Below are positions 8,445-20,800 of a stretch of 64,000 bases of DNA, piece after piece. Made by a program: the position numbers and the translations under genes. This DNA comes from Rhea pennata. Taxonomy: Eukaryota; Chordata; Aves; Rheiformes; Rheidae. Under the pieces are notes generated by a model. It was not told where the DNA came from, did no database searches, and saw nothing but the letters and a program-made list of their open reading frames with translations. The DNA is taken from positions 15,406,899 through 15,470,898 of the forward strand of contig NC_084678.1 of the NCBI RefSeq assembly GCF_028389875.1, read 5' to 3'. Position 1 is the stretch's first letter, and each line of letters begins with the position of its first letter.

Positions 8445-11400
8445 CTATGACTGATTAGTGGAAGATGAAGCTTCCGTTTCTGTTGGTTTTTGACCCTCCT
8501 TCTGTGTTTCTGGCTTCATCTCTTTACCAGTTTCCCTACTTTTACTCCTATCCTTGCGATCTTTACCTCTCTCTCTTTCACGGTCTCTATCTCTCTCCCG
8601 ATCTCTTTCTTTTTCCCTGCTTCGATCCCGCTCCCTGTCTTTATCTCTGTCACGATCTCTGTCTCTGCTTCTTGATCTGTCTCTATCGCGTCTTCTGTAG
8701 GATTCTCTCTCTCTGGTTCTTGCTCTCTCTCGGTCCCTGTTTCTTTCCCATTCTTTAGCCCTCTCTGAATCTTTTTCCCTATCTTTGTTTTGGTTTCTGT
8801 CTCTGTTTTTATCCCATTCTTTGTCTCTATGTCTCTCCCAGTCCCTTTCCCTATCTCTATTCCAGTTTCTCCCACGGTCCCTTTCCCAAGGTCTGCCATG
8901 TTCTCGATCCCTTCGTCTTTCATCAAAGGATCTACCTTGTCGATTATCTGCTTGCTGAGGCTCTGACTGATCTAAAACCTTGTCTTTATTTCCTCCCTCA
9001 TATCTTTCCCTCTGTCTCCCTTCAAATGCCTGACCTCTAAACTCGACATTTTTGCCTTCTCGGAAATCAGGTGCTGACCACTGTCCTTCTGACTCGGGTC
9101 CTTGTCCAGATATATTGGAAAGAGATGCAGATGGTCCAGCTTCTTCCCACATCTCTTTTCTGTGTGGTGGTGGATGACTTGGAAGGTCCAGGAGTGGTCT
9201 TGGGGTTGGCTTCATACCTTGTGATGACTGACCCTGGAAGTGAAATCTAGAGGGGGGAGGCTCGTTTTGTTCTGGAAACAGTGCAGGTGTGGCTCCTCTT
9301 GGTCCTCCAAACTGAAGCGGTGCTGGACCCCTCTGGTTAGCAAATCTGGGTGGTGGACTCCCTCTTCGTTCCTCAAATGGCTGTGGCAAAAGTCCCCTTG
9401 GGCCTGGTATATGATTTGTAGCTGGACCTCTTTGCCCTTCAAACTGATTTGGGTGAGGCCCTCTTGGTCCCCCAAAATGACTAGGGGGTGGGCCTCTTGG
9501 CCCTCCAAACTGAGGGCCTCCTCTCTGTCCTTTAAACTGAGCTGGTGGTGGTCGTCTTTGACCTCCAAAAGGAAAAGGTGAAGGTCCTCTATTTCCCATA
9601 AATTGAGAGGGCTCCGGTCCCTCAAACTGTCCTGGAGGCCTAATCATTTCGTTATATTGGGAATCCGGGAATTCCCTTTGCTCCATGTGAGGTTCCCTAT
9701 GATCATCAAACTGAGATGGTGACATTCCTCTTGGAACGCCATGATAAGAAGGGGAGGGGCCCCTGTTCTCACCAAAAAGAGATGGTGGTCCATGCTGTGT
9801 AGAAAATAAGGAAGGAATGGGTCCCTTTTGACCTCCAAATCTGCCAGGTGGAGGTCCTCTTTGCCCATCATTATTTGGAGAACCATGCTCTTCTGAGAAC
9901 TGTGGTGCTGGTCCTCTAAAATTAGGTCCATGAGGTCCAACAGGTGCATTGAGCATCAGTGGTGGTGGAGGCCCTCCTTTCTGCCCAGACAAAGAAAATG
10001 GAGGCCCAACTCGGTTTTCTTCAAAGTGCTGTGGGAGAGATCCTCTTTCTCCCTCACTTTGAACACCTGCAGATTCAGTTTGTTCTACAAATTGATGAGA
10101 TTGAGGGTTTCTTTGTTCTTCATATTGCACTGATGAAAGACCCCTCTCTGGTTCAAAGTGACTGGTTGCCTTTTCCTGAGAAGTAAATACTGTATTTGAA
10201 AAAGAATCCCTTCCTATTATTTCCTTTGATTCATTTGACCATGGTACTTTATGCATATCTTGCAAAGACTGACTGTCATTTGATGTGGAGAAGTTAGGTT
10301 GAAAAGATGTACTTGGAGGTGTTGGAAGCAGTACTTTACGTAAAGGTTTGGATGTAGAAGGTTCTCCAGAAGCTGTTTGACTCACATTTTCCAAACTAAC
10401 TTGGGCAGTGTTTTCAAATTTGCTGTTAGATGCCTCTTTCTGAGGCACTGTAGAAGCTTTTTCACTTGAAACCCAATTATCACCACTGTAACCTGACTGA
10501 GTAGTAGAAATTAAGGTTTTGTCTTCCTTACTAAGTGGAGTCTGCAAAGCATTTGGGAAACTTGCTGGAGGAATTTCTCTTGTGGATATCTCATTCGGTA
10601 CCAACTGTGGCTTTATTCGAGAATCAATATTGTCATTAGTTTCTGTTGCCATTCTTCTAGCTTGCCGGGGATCCCTGTTTTGTCTTGGGTCACAGCCCTG
10701 GTTTAAAACTTGTGCTTGCTGACTTGAAGGTAAATCTACTTTTTGTGTAGTCTGCTGGTTCTGATGGAATAATTCAGTCTTTGTTAGGGAAGATTTGGGT
10801 GGAGGTGACATTAAAGCATCAGACACTGAAAAATGTGCCATTGAAACACCAACAGCCGCTCTTTGTTGTCTGAGGGCTTCTTCTTGTTCCTCTAGTTGTC
10901 TTTTCTGTTCTTCTATTTGTTTGTTTAATTCTTCCAACATTTTTTGCTGTTCTACCAAGGATGAGGTTGTGGACATATCAGCCACATATGAAGCAGATGT
11001 TTCTGAAGAATTGCTTTTAGTATCCGTGTACATTTTATTAGGTAAATCATCAACAGTAACTTTTGCTTCTTCCAAGATAGTTTCATCTTCTGGATCGTAG
11101 GCCTCATCTTCTAGTTCTGCTGTATTACATGGCTTTTCCACATCATATAGTTTCTGGCTTTCACTAGTCTGTGTTTCAAAAGCTTTCTCTGGATCATATT
11201 CTTCTTCAGGATCATATGGCCTGTCATCTTCCTCCTCTTCTATAGCTCTGTCTTTTGACATCTGTCCAAACTGTTGTACAATGGGATCTAACAGAGGAAC
11301 AGCTGACATTCCTCCATCAACAGCAACTTGAGCTTCCTGATTTGAAGACTGGACAGTTTCAGAATCTTTAGCAACAGGCTCAAAAGATTTCTTTTTTCCA

Positions 11401-11845
11401 AAAAGTGTCTGTAGGATGTGTTCCAGAGGTGTGGCAGTTTTTGAGGATGAAGAATTTGTAGTGGTAACAGTTGCAGGAGCAGTAGTTGAAGCTGGTGGTA
11501 TCCCAGTAGTTGTGGTTCCAGTTTTAATCGAGGAGAGTATTTTTAATACTGAAGGTGTAACTGCTGGGGTTTCTGGAATGGGAAGTGGAGGTGGAGGTGG
11601 AGGAGATCCAGGTGGTGTTGAACTTACAGTTGAATCTCCAGAATAGAGTGAGTATTTTGGAGTTTTCTTTTCTTGCAAAGAAGATAATGTCCCTTTAGAG
11701 AACAGCAATGTTTCAGTTTCCTCTTGTGTTTGAATTCTGCTTCGCTTTTCCTCTATCTTTTCTGTCTCCACGACAGCAGAAGGACGTTTCCCTTTTTGAC
11801 AGATAACTAATCCAAGAATTAAATTTGGACGAGATGACTCAAGAC
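8445..11845 (-). CDS. DIDO1: DIDO1 last coding exon Q (DIDO3-specific C-terminal region)
   Basis: Encodes residues 1367-2499 and the stop TAG. Order: GLESSRPNLILGLVICQK (end of SPOC), a Pro run after PPGSP, TPLEHILQTLFGKKKSF, the acidic EEEEDDRPYDPEEEYDPEKA, a coiled coil (SLVEQQKMLEELNKQIEEQK and onward through repeated Q/E), SMAHFSVSDALMSPPPKSS, then from about 9,900 down a run of RGPPP-x-x-F-GG-QRG repeats, and from about 8,980 down an R/D/E-rich alternating-charge tail. Length and order match the single giant last exon of mammalian DIDO3. Long open frames in the other minus-strand frames here are by-products of the repetitive codon composition. Confidence 0.97.
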
Positions 11846-14800
11846 CTGAAAGAGAATACAAAGACTGTATGTGTAAAAATATTTTTTATTTATGCTTTCA
11901 GCAGGAACTCCTTATTTTATACAACGGCAGCTACAAAAATCATAAAGATAACAATCTTTCTAAATAGCATTAGGTAACCTATTGGCAATTTCCATTAGTC
12001 CATATAGTCCATAAACATATGCATATATACTTAAAGAAATGTTTTAACTCTTAATCCTTGATATTTTTAATAAAATATTGCAATCATATGTACAATTATT
12101 AAATAGTGACTTTGCAAATATCTCTAATGTTCCAAATCAAAAAGATTTTATATTTTTTATATTATTACATCTTTTTCATTTCCCTCCCCTCAGGAAAATC
12201 ATATCATAACTTTCAAATAGTCTGCAAATATGTGGTACACACAGAGATACTAAAAAGTGACAAAATCTGGGAAGGCATTTCTATAGGGCTAAATAAAAAT
12301 TTAAGACCCCCCCCCCCAAAAAAAAAAAAAAAAAAGAAAAAGAAAAAAAAGAACACTAAAGAACACTTTGCTAAACTTTAGAATTATATTTCTATTATAA
12401 TTTGTGCTGTAAGACTGTGTTGACATTTATACAGGTCTATACATACTTTGCCTGTCTCTAAATTAATCAAATAACAGTAAATGCTGTAAGGATAGTTTCA
12501 AACAAAATGTGTCTGGGAACAGTATTAAAACTTGTGTAATACACACTGATTTTTTTTCCCCAGCTAGACATTGTTTTTTAAAAAGTAAAAAGCAGGAAAA
12601 CTAGTGACTCACCTAATATACCAAACAAGCAAATAAAAGCTTAAGGAGATGCAAGTTCAGTATATGGGGAAAGGGGATCTCAGTGTATTTGCTTTCTCTT
12701 CAAGAAAAGAGTTAGTTCACTATAGAACAAGTATACAGAGGGAAAGGTAACTTTGAACTCTGTTGTAGGATTCAGTCTTAAACATGAAGCTGTAAGACCT
12801 TTTTTATAAATAAGAAGCACTGTGAATAGAATCACTCCTTTGTTAAAAGTTTCAGACTCAAATCCTGGGAGAAGTATATCTAAAAAAAGATGGGAGATTT
12901 TCTGGTAAGAGAAAAAATAACCTTAAAAGGGCTGTAGGTATGTTTCATGGTATTATATTTCTTCCTTTTATGTGCACAATTCCCACTAGTAAGTGTAGAA
13001 GATAATCATGTCCAGAATAAAGGGCAGGGGAATAAATCCATTTACAAACAGTTGGTGGGAAATGTAGAATTTCTTTATAAAGAGAGGGGTTTTTAACTTC
13101 TGGATTTAGTAAGTTTTAACAGGTCCTCATTTAGGGGGACCTCATTATTTGCATCTAGCTAGGAAGCAGTAATATAGAAACATAAACAAGATGTAAAATA
13201 ACATAAATATTCCCTGTATTTAAATGATTCTGAAATCTACACTGGCACTGTTTCTTCTATTCATAATCCTGAATTCATAAGTAAGAGTTTTACAAGTATA
13301 TTATGCTTGTGTGTATCTTCATTATTAAACCAAACCATCTACTATTAAGGAAAAAAATTAAGATATCTAATTATTAGCATTTAAAAACTTCTTGACACCA
13401 GCAAAAAAGCCTTTAGGCTTTTTCTGGTACCCATAGTACCAGAAATATTCCACATTTACAGATAATATTACTTTGCTGATAACTTCAAGAAGTTGTAAGG
13501 GGATTCTTAAATTTGCCATCTAATGAGAAAAATGCCAGCTGTTTCCCTAATTTGATTTAATAAACTTCACCTCTTCTGATTTCTTTTGGTTACTAACTTT
13601 ACACCGAGAAATCACTAGAAGAATTTAGCATATTTTTAAGTTAAATATAAAGCTTTCTCAGTGAGAGGATACTGTCATTCTTACAGCTTAGGCTAAGTTC
13701 AGTTATAACCTACAAGTGAATAAGATGAAAACTTGGCTCAGTTAACATCAAGGGAAAGCCCAAACAGAAGAACCAATTAAGGAGAGTTCATCTTTAATGA
13801 CAGCCTGTAACTGTAGGAATTATTTACCATTTATTAAAACAACAATCCCAAACCACAGCTGCTTCATGTTTCTAGTATTTCCCTTCAGTACTTACTACAT
13901 ATTTCATTAAGCAGTAACTTTTGTTCACAGAATACCCAAAGCTATAAAATCATCAGTGCTTCCATTTTTTATGTTCAAATATTATCCCATATAAACCTTG
14001 TTTTCTAAACAGCAAATGACAGATAAGACAAAGATGGTATTTTCTCAAAGAAAATGAGTTAACTTGAAAGTCTTATGAGATCTCTTGGCAACTAAGGGAA
14101 AACAAACCCTCCTCTAAAATTCTGTGTACTTCTGATGGCAACTGGAAATAGTACAGTGAATCTGTTCTAAGCACTTAATGAATAGACCACCAAAATATTG
14201 GCAGTCACTTGAAATAGTCTTTTCAAAAGGCAAGACAAAATTATAATGGAAATTTTGAACCCAATCTAAAGTACTTGCTTTTGAGATTTCCTATTGGAAA
14301 TGGTTCTCATTGTAAGTATAGGGAAAAACAAAATTAATGAAATTTAAGCGAGAGTTTTTGGAAGACAGTTATTTTGTAGAATGCATTCTAGTTCCAAAGT
14401 GGAATTCTAGAATTAGAATTATTTCATGGTTTCAGTGTTTTTAGTTATACCTAATTCTGTGGTTGGACATGCTGTTCTAAATAGTCCATCATAGCATAAA
14501 TTTGCACCTATAGGAGTATGGATGCTGAGGTAGGATCAAAGCATATAGGACAAACTAAAGAATTATTTTCAGTGAATCTGAAATTATAGGGAAAGAATTG
14601 CATAAATTCTCCAAATATAAACTCATTTGCACCCACTACTTAAAGGCAATTCTGGCTGTTCTGCTAAGTATAATTTACTACCTCAAATGAAATGGTACTA
14701 ACATATATCATTAATGCATACTTCAGAAGTAAAGTAAGTCAATTAGGAAAATAATTTATTTGCAAATCGAGTCTACTGAGACTGTGATAATTACATATGG

Positions 14801-17800
14801 CACACTGTGTGTGAATTTGTCAGTATGTGAATAATGAAGGCACATTTGGTCAGGGTTGACAAATGCAGAGTATGTCACAAATTTCTATTCATCCAAAACC
14901 TTCTGGTAGGCATTTGCCGTTCTGTCTTTAACATTTTGGTTATCTGCTTGTAAGCAGAGACAGTGACATGTAATTAATGTGACTAGTCACATGAATCTCA
15001 AATACTGAATAACTGAAATGAACAGTTTCCAAAAATCTATCAGACAGGATATCTAATGAACAGCAGTTACTGAAAAATTAGTTTTGAGTCCTTGTCAGAA
15101 ACACAGACCAAGTGACTAATTAAAACAAGTAAAATTTTAAACACACTTCCAAGACAAGAAAATCCAGTAGTGAGTTAGTAACATTAATTATAATCTGTCT
15201 AGAATTTGGTCATCATGGAACAAACCCATTAAAATTGTAATTTTGATACTGTAACTTTATATAAATATTAGAATTTATACCTAACCTTGCTTCTGAGTTT
15301 ACTTGCATGAATTTTCTTAAAAAAAAAAATCTCTTGAAGTTCATGATTGTCTACAATAGTTTTCATAACCTGTAGCCAAAGAGGTATCTCTACTAAATTC
15401 ATACCCAATCTCTCAATCCAAAGTGATAAAACACTAAGTGCAGGGTCTGATAGCTTCTTTAGAACGAAAACATACAGCTAAACTAGCATTTCAAAGGTTA
15501 GCCCTATTCTATTTCAATATCCGTAAGTAGGTTAACTGCCTAACTTTACGTAGTCATATCGAAAGTGTTGGCCGAGTGTCCAACTACTTCTTGATGACTC
15601 GCTTTCACAAGGAACTGTTTTAAAAGTGCTGCAAGCTGTGTCAGTAGAGTTAATAGTCAGTGCTAAGTTATTTATAAAACAATTACCCTGTTGTATATTT
15701 GAAGGCCAGATAACGGTTTTATTGAGTTACATTCTATAAAACTAAAGCCATGAAAAAATGGATAAACTAAATACTAATATTTGCTAAACATTTTTCTTAC
15801 CCCTAATTTTTTTTATTAAATCAGTTTAACTGTATTTGCACATGTAATACCCACATCTTCATTCCTTAGCATCAACAACTGGTAACAAATTCCCTATACT
15901 GTTAAAGATAGATGCCTAATTTCTGCACACTGATGGCACAACCTGGGGAATAAATCCAGCATACCTGATTATGGTATATATTTTTGAGCTTAGATCAAAA
16001 CAAGCTATTCTTTAATCATTATCAAAACTGTTTAAATATTTGTTCCAATCAGAAACTGAAAACTATCATTCAAGTATCAGTCAAGTGAGTTTTAATCTAG
16101 GGATGTACATCATGTCCAGCACTGTAACACTGCTGTACATTAAGATACACTTGCTGAATGGAATTGTATGGCAGAGAAAAAACATGGTTCTTATGCCATA
16201 TTCTACTATTGCTACTTTTCATAATACTGTCTGCTGAGATGAAGAAGCCTAATTCAATACAGAGTAGAGTTACACTTGTCTTGTTACAGCTGCAATTTTT
16301 AAGAGTATTCTAAATAGTATGAAGATTTCACACCTTCATACTTCAGGAAAACATACTGTTGTAAGCTACTAAAAGAGATATATCAATGCTTGTGGAATGT
16401 CTTTTGCTGATATATATAGTTCAATAAAACAGTCATGTATTTTTCCTTTTCCAGCTTTGCCACTAAATCCTTCAATAAATCACCCTTATTTGCATTCTTC
16501 CCATTAGTAATGAAGGCTGATTACACTATTTTCTACAAACTGCTTTAAGATGTTCAGATGAAAGTGCTAGATAACACATTACACGTACACACGAAATACT
16601 CGGACAAGTAAATTTACATACAGTAAGCTATTACAAAACACACCGCAGAAGCCTGCTGGTGTAGTAATTATAATAATCTCAGATGATTTAAGCGTAAATG
16701 TGGAATCTTTCCATTTCCTCTATTTTAGAAACATCAATGTGCAAGTGTTTTGTAGAGCTTCTAGGTACTGTAGCAGTTCAGAAGTCCTCAGTGTGTTCCA
16801 AATCCAGTCCATCAGAAAACAGGAGAAATTCATAAATCATATTTGCCTGATGGAACTGCTTGATAGAGCTGCAATACCTTCTAACTAGTGTTTAGGGAGT
16901 GACAGGGTTTGTTTGTTGTCCCCCCTCCCACCTCTGTCCCATTATATTTATCAAAATGCCTTTCACTACCTAGTATAATGCTTCTTGCTAAACTCTATTT
17001 GAAAGTACACAAATTTAAGGAGACAATGACCATTTTCTGTAAAATATTTTTTATTGATTATGTAAGAAAGAGCAGTAAATTCCAACAGAGAGCATTTAAA
17101 AGTATGGATTACATGTCTTTTATGCTGTGGTTTTAATGCATACACACACGGAAAAGCAGCTTACTTGACTTTTTCTTCGCCTTATACTGCCTTCTGGTTT
17201 TAAAATATGAACACCATTCAGCACAAGTACGAGGTAAATACTCCTACGAAAGTGTCCAAGTGTGAACCGATGATAGAAGTCTAAGTGGGTCTTCTACTAC
17301 TCTTTTTATACATATGGCCTCTCTGCCTTTGGAACCTCATATCTATAGCAATCCTTTAACCCCTTTTGCCTACAGATGTGCATTTCAATTTGAAAAACTG
17401 ACTCATAACATTTGCCTCCATGAATCCGTGTGCAAATGACACTTATATTTCTTCTGAGTAATTCCTTCCAGTCTTGAAAAAATTTTCCAAGTTAAACTCA
17501 GTATGACCAAGCTGATATTACAGATTTCTGTATTAATACTTTACGTAGAGTTTGTCCTTATTTGCCAATACGCTAATTTAAAATAAAAAGTTTCATTTAA
17601 ATTGAAACTTATAGAAAAAGAAACATAGAAGAAAACTTACAATGCTAAACATAGTCGATGTTTTCAACAGGAATGCGAGCAGGCAAAGATTATGTAAATG
17701 CCTCCCTAAAGCATGTTATTTAACAACACAACAAAAGACTGCAGATGTTTACAGCTGATTCAATGGCCAATTCTATTATTGTGTGTCACTGTTCAGAAAG

Positions 17801-20800
17801 GAAGGTATTTCTTTGTTCTGTCTGAAAAAGCTAGTCCAGGAGTTAAGACACAGCTTACGTCCGCATGCCAAAAGCATTCTGTGCTTAGTTTTTTAATTTT
17901 TTTGGCTCTGAAAGGGAAATAAGTTTTCACTTACCTTTCAAGAATAGGTATTAAAGAGTATGAAGTGTTCAGATATAGCAGTTACAGAGCCCACGTGAGT
18001 ATACTTAGAGCAATGATCCCACTTTTTTTAGCCATAGCCAAGAAGCAATGATCTAGACTACACATTATTCAAGGACAGATAAGAGTCATAGAATCATAGA
18101 ATCAGAGTGTAGATTTTTCTCATATACTCGAGTGTCAGAGTGCAGAGCAAGCATTCTTCACAGTCTCATGCAGGATTGAAGGGCATTTTACTAATGGTAT
18201 ATAATTTGTCAATGTTATTGATTCTATGTTTTTTAAAGTCACATAGTCACATCCTCACTATGACAATGAAGTATTCCCTTCATTGTAACCTATAGTTCTT
18301 CATCTTCTCAATATTTTACTTTATACATAAACAAAAACAGATACTTATTTGGAAACTGCCACCTACTGACCTAATGGAATATGGATTTTATTTATTTATT
18401 TTAAACAAACCAATTTTCAGAAGTCAGTGATTTGGCTAGTTTGCTCCAGCAAAACATAACGTCATTTTAAACACCTTGTGCTCACATATTTGCACACATG
18501 GCATCATATCTGACATAATGATAATGTAGGGAAAGCAGTATAATTTTTACCTTTGTCTTCATAGATATCCACTCCTTTGCTGGCTAAAGAGCTTCTTGCT
18601 TGCTTTACACTACAGTGCATAGCTTGTAGGGTTTTGGACAATTTTATCTTGACGCAGAGTTAACTTTCTCAATTATTCCCTATTTACACAGTTTTAAAAT
18701 GTTTTTCAGATAAAATCTTTTTTTTTTCAAAAATACTTCTATTAAACATTCAACAATAATTTCTCTCTGATTGATTGTCTTACGTGAGTTTACCTATCAT
18801 TTAACCTCCCCTGTTTTGTGCTTACCTGGTCCCTCAAAAGGCAAGAGTTTGGAAGGAATTGGGTCCTTAGCACTCAGTGGGATCAGGTAGAGGTCCTTGA
18901 CATGTCTGTTGTTATTAGCTACAACACCAAAACGACCACGACTGCTAAAATAGGAGTAGAGAGAGATGTAGGCAACTTCTTCTTCTTCTGTTGCAGGATG
19001 AAAACGAATCAAACATAATTCCTGGAATACAAAAACAAAGTGGAAAATTTCAACCTATAACATCTCATCAAATAAAATGCTAGCTGGCAAGTTCCGATTG
19101 AGGGGTGGGGGTAATCACTATAGATTGTACATTTACCACTCCAACTATGTTTTTAAAGCAATATTTTAGGTTTAAGAGAATATTGTTCAATCTGTAATTC
19201 TGCAACAGAATTAGGTTTATCAGTTTCAGAAATACACGTGTATCTTATATGAACTTATACATTCTGAGGCTCTGAATATTTGAATTAATATGAAAGAAAT
19301 GGAAAAATCCTTAAGCTTCATTACTGTATCTGCACAGTGTGCTTCCTTTTTTCACTTTTAAACTGTTTGAAATAGTAAAATCTATTCACACTTAATGGTA
19401 ATTTCCTATTTTTAAAACCCATGTTTAAATTTTCAGTTCTGAATAAATTATGTTTAATTATTAAAATTAAATAAATAAGACTAAGCCATTATATAAGAGA
19501 TCAAGGTGATTAGCAGCTCAACAGACAAACATGTTTCTTCAATAAATCAAAAATTTTAAAGGAATACATGCTATCAGAGATTCTCTGGGTATCATCCCTG
19601 ACGATATTTGCTGTGTATTCATTTTATTATAAAAAGTTGCCATTTTATATTGCTGTATTTTTCTGCTAGGTTTTGCAAAGGATTAAGTGAATACCTTAGA
19701 AAGCGAAGATTTGAGTTTGCCAACATAATCCCAGACTGTCTTCGGTGAGATCCTCCCACCAATATGAATTGTATCTGGTAAATCCTAAACGAGAAGTATT
19801 ACATGGTAGTATGAGAAAAGCCAAAAGAGACTACTGTGTAAAAGCTGTGCAGATTGCCCCATCCCAGTAGCCTAGTGGAGAATGCAGCATTATGTTTTAG
19901 TAAGCTTTCACACATATTATTCTAATTCAGATAGTGCATTTCCAAATTTCAAGGTGACTAATTATGGCATGTTACTGGAAGGGTAATAGCACACATCAAA
20001 CAGAGAAGGCAGTTCCAAACAAAGACAGCAACAAATACTTATGTACATTCATCAGATAAATACATTCCTTAGCATTGTTTGATGGGAAAGCCATTATTGG
20101 TAATACAGATTTTCTCCACATTTCCAGTTTATCAGAAAGTTATGCACCCATGACTACAAGCCACATGATTTCTACTTAGCTTCCTATCATCAGGATAGCA
20201 AAATCCGTTTTAGCAAAACCAAAAAGAACCACCCACTGTAGTATTTAAAGTCCTAAAACACCTTTGAAACTTCCTGACTTCACAGCCCCATAAAATGTAC
20301 TTTTTAGGAGAAAAGAGAAATCAAATCTCTTATTTGTTTCAGTGCATGCTTTTATATTATCAGACTATTTGAATGTATTCCCCACAAAACAGTCAGCCAA
20401 CTGTTTTCATTTTGTATTTAAATGGACAAAAATATTTGTTTTTAATAAATGACCTCACAGACTTTTATAACAGATCACATCACTGATCCATCCAGTGTGA
20501 GAGTTGACTGTTTTTAAATATTGTTTCTAAGATGTCTATTTTTAAATACTGGTTTTAAGACCTCTTTTCAAAGAATAAAGCTGAACTACAGCTATAGTTC
20601 CATGTTAGCTACTAACATATGTATAGGCATATTAAAATACACAACAATTCTTCACAAATTTGTGAGGAATTTTTAAAAGGCTATTTTTTAACTGCTTTTC
20701 TTATTACTAAAGGGATACCATTGAGCACTGTTAAAATTCCAATACAGCAATATATACAGTGACCACAATCTTTATAGCAACAGGAACTGCTGTATAGATT

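Larger units (their letters stand above)
11846..18825 (-). other. DIDO1 intron P-Q (6.98 kb)
   Basis: AT-rich intron between the SPOC exon and the last exon. It holds the DIDO2-like tail and poly(A) signals near its 5' end, a CTCF-like motif, a CR1-like tail and a C10/A-rich run (12306-12352). No other exon recognised. Confidence 0.8.

Noticed and set aside
8516..8926. A 136-codon open frame on minus, overlapping the R/D/E-rich tail of DIDO1
   Set aside because: It is a shifted reading of the RDRE-type codon repeats (Glu/Lys/Thr/Gly output) and has no homology or independent start context.
9212..9949. Two consecutive open frames (137 and 101 codons) on minus in an alternative frame of the Gly/Pro repeat region
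   Set aside because: They are by-products of the biased codons of the DIDO1 last exon; the main frame is clearly the conserved one.
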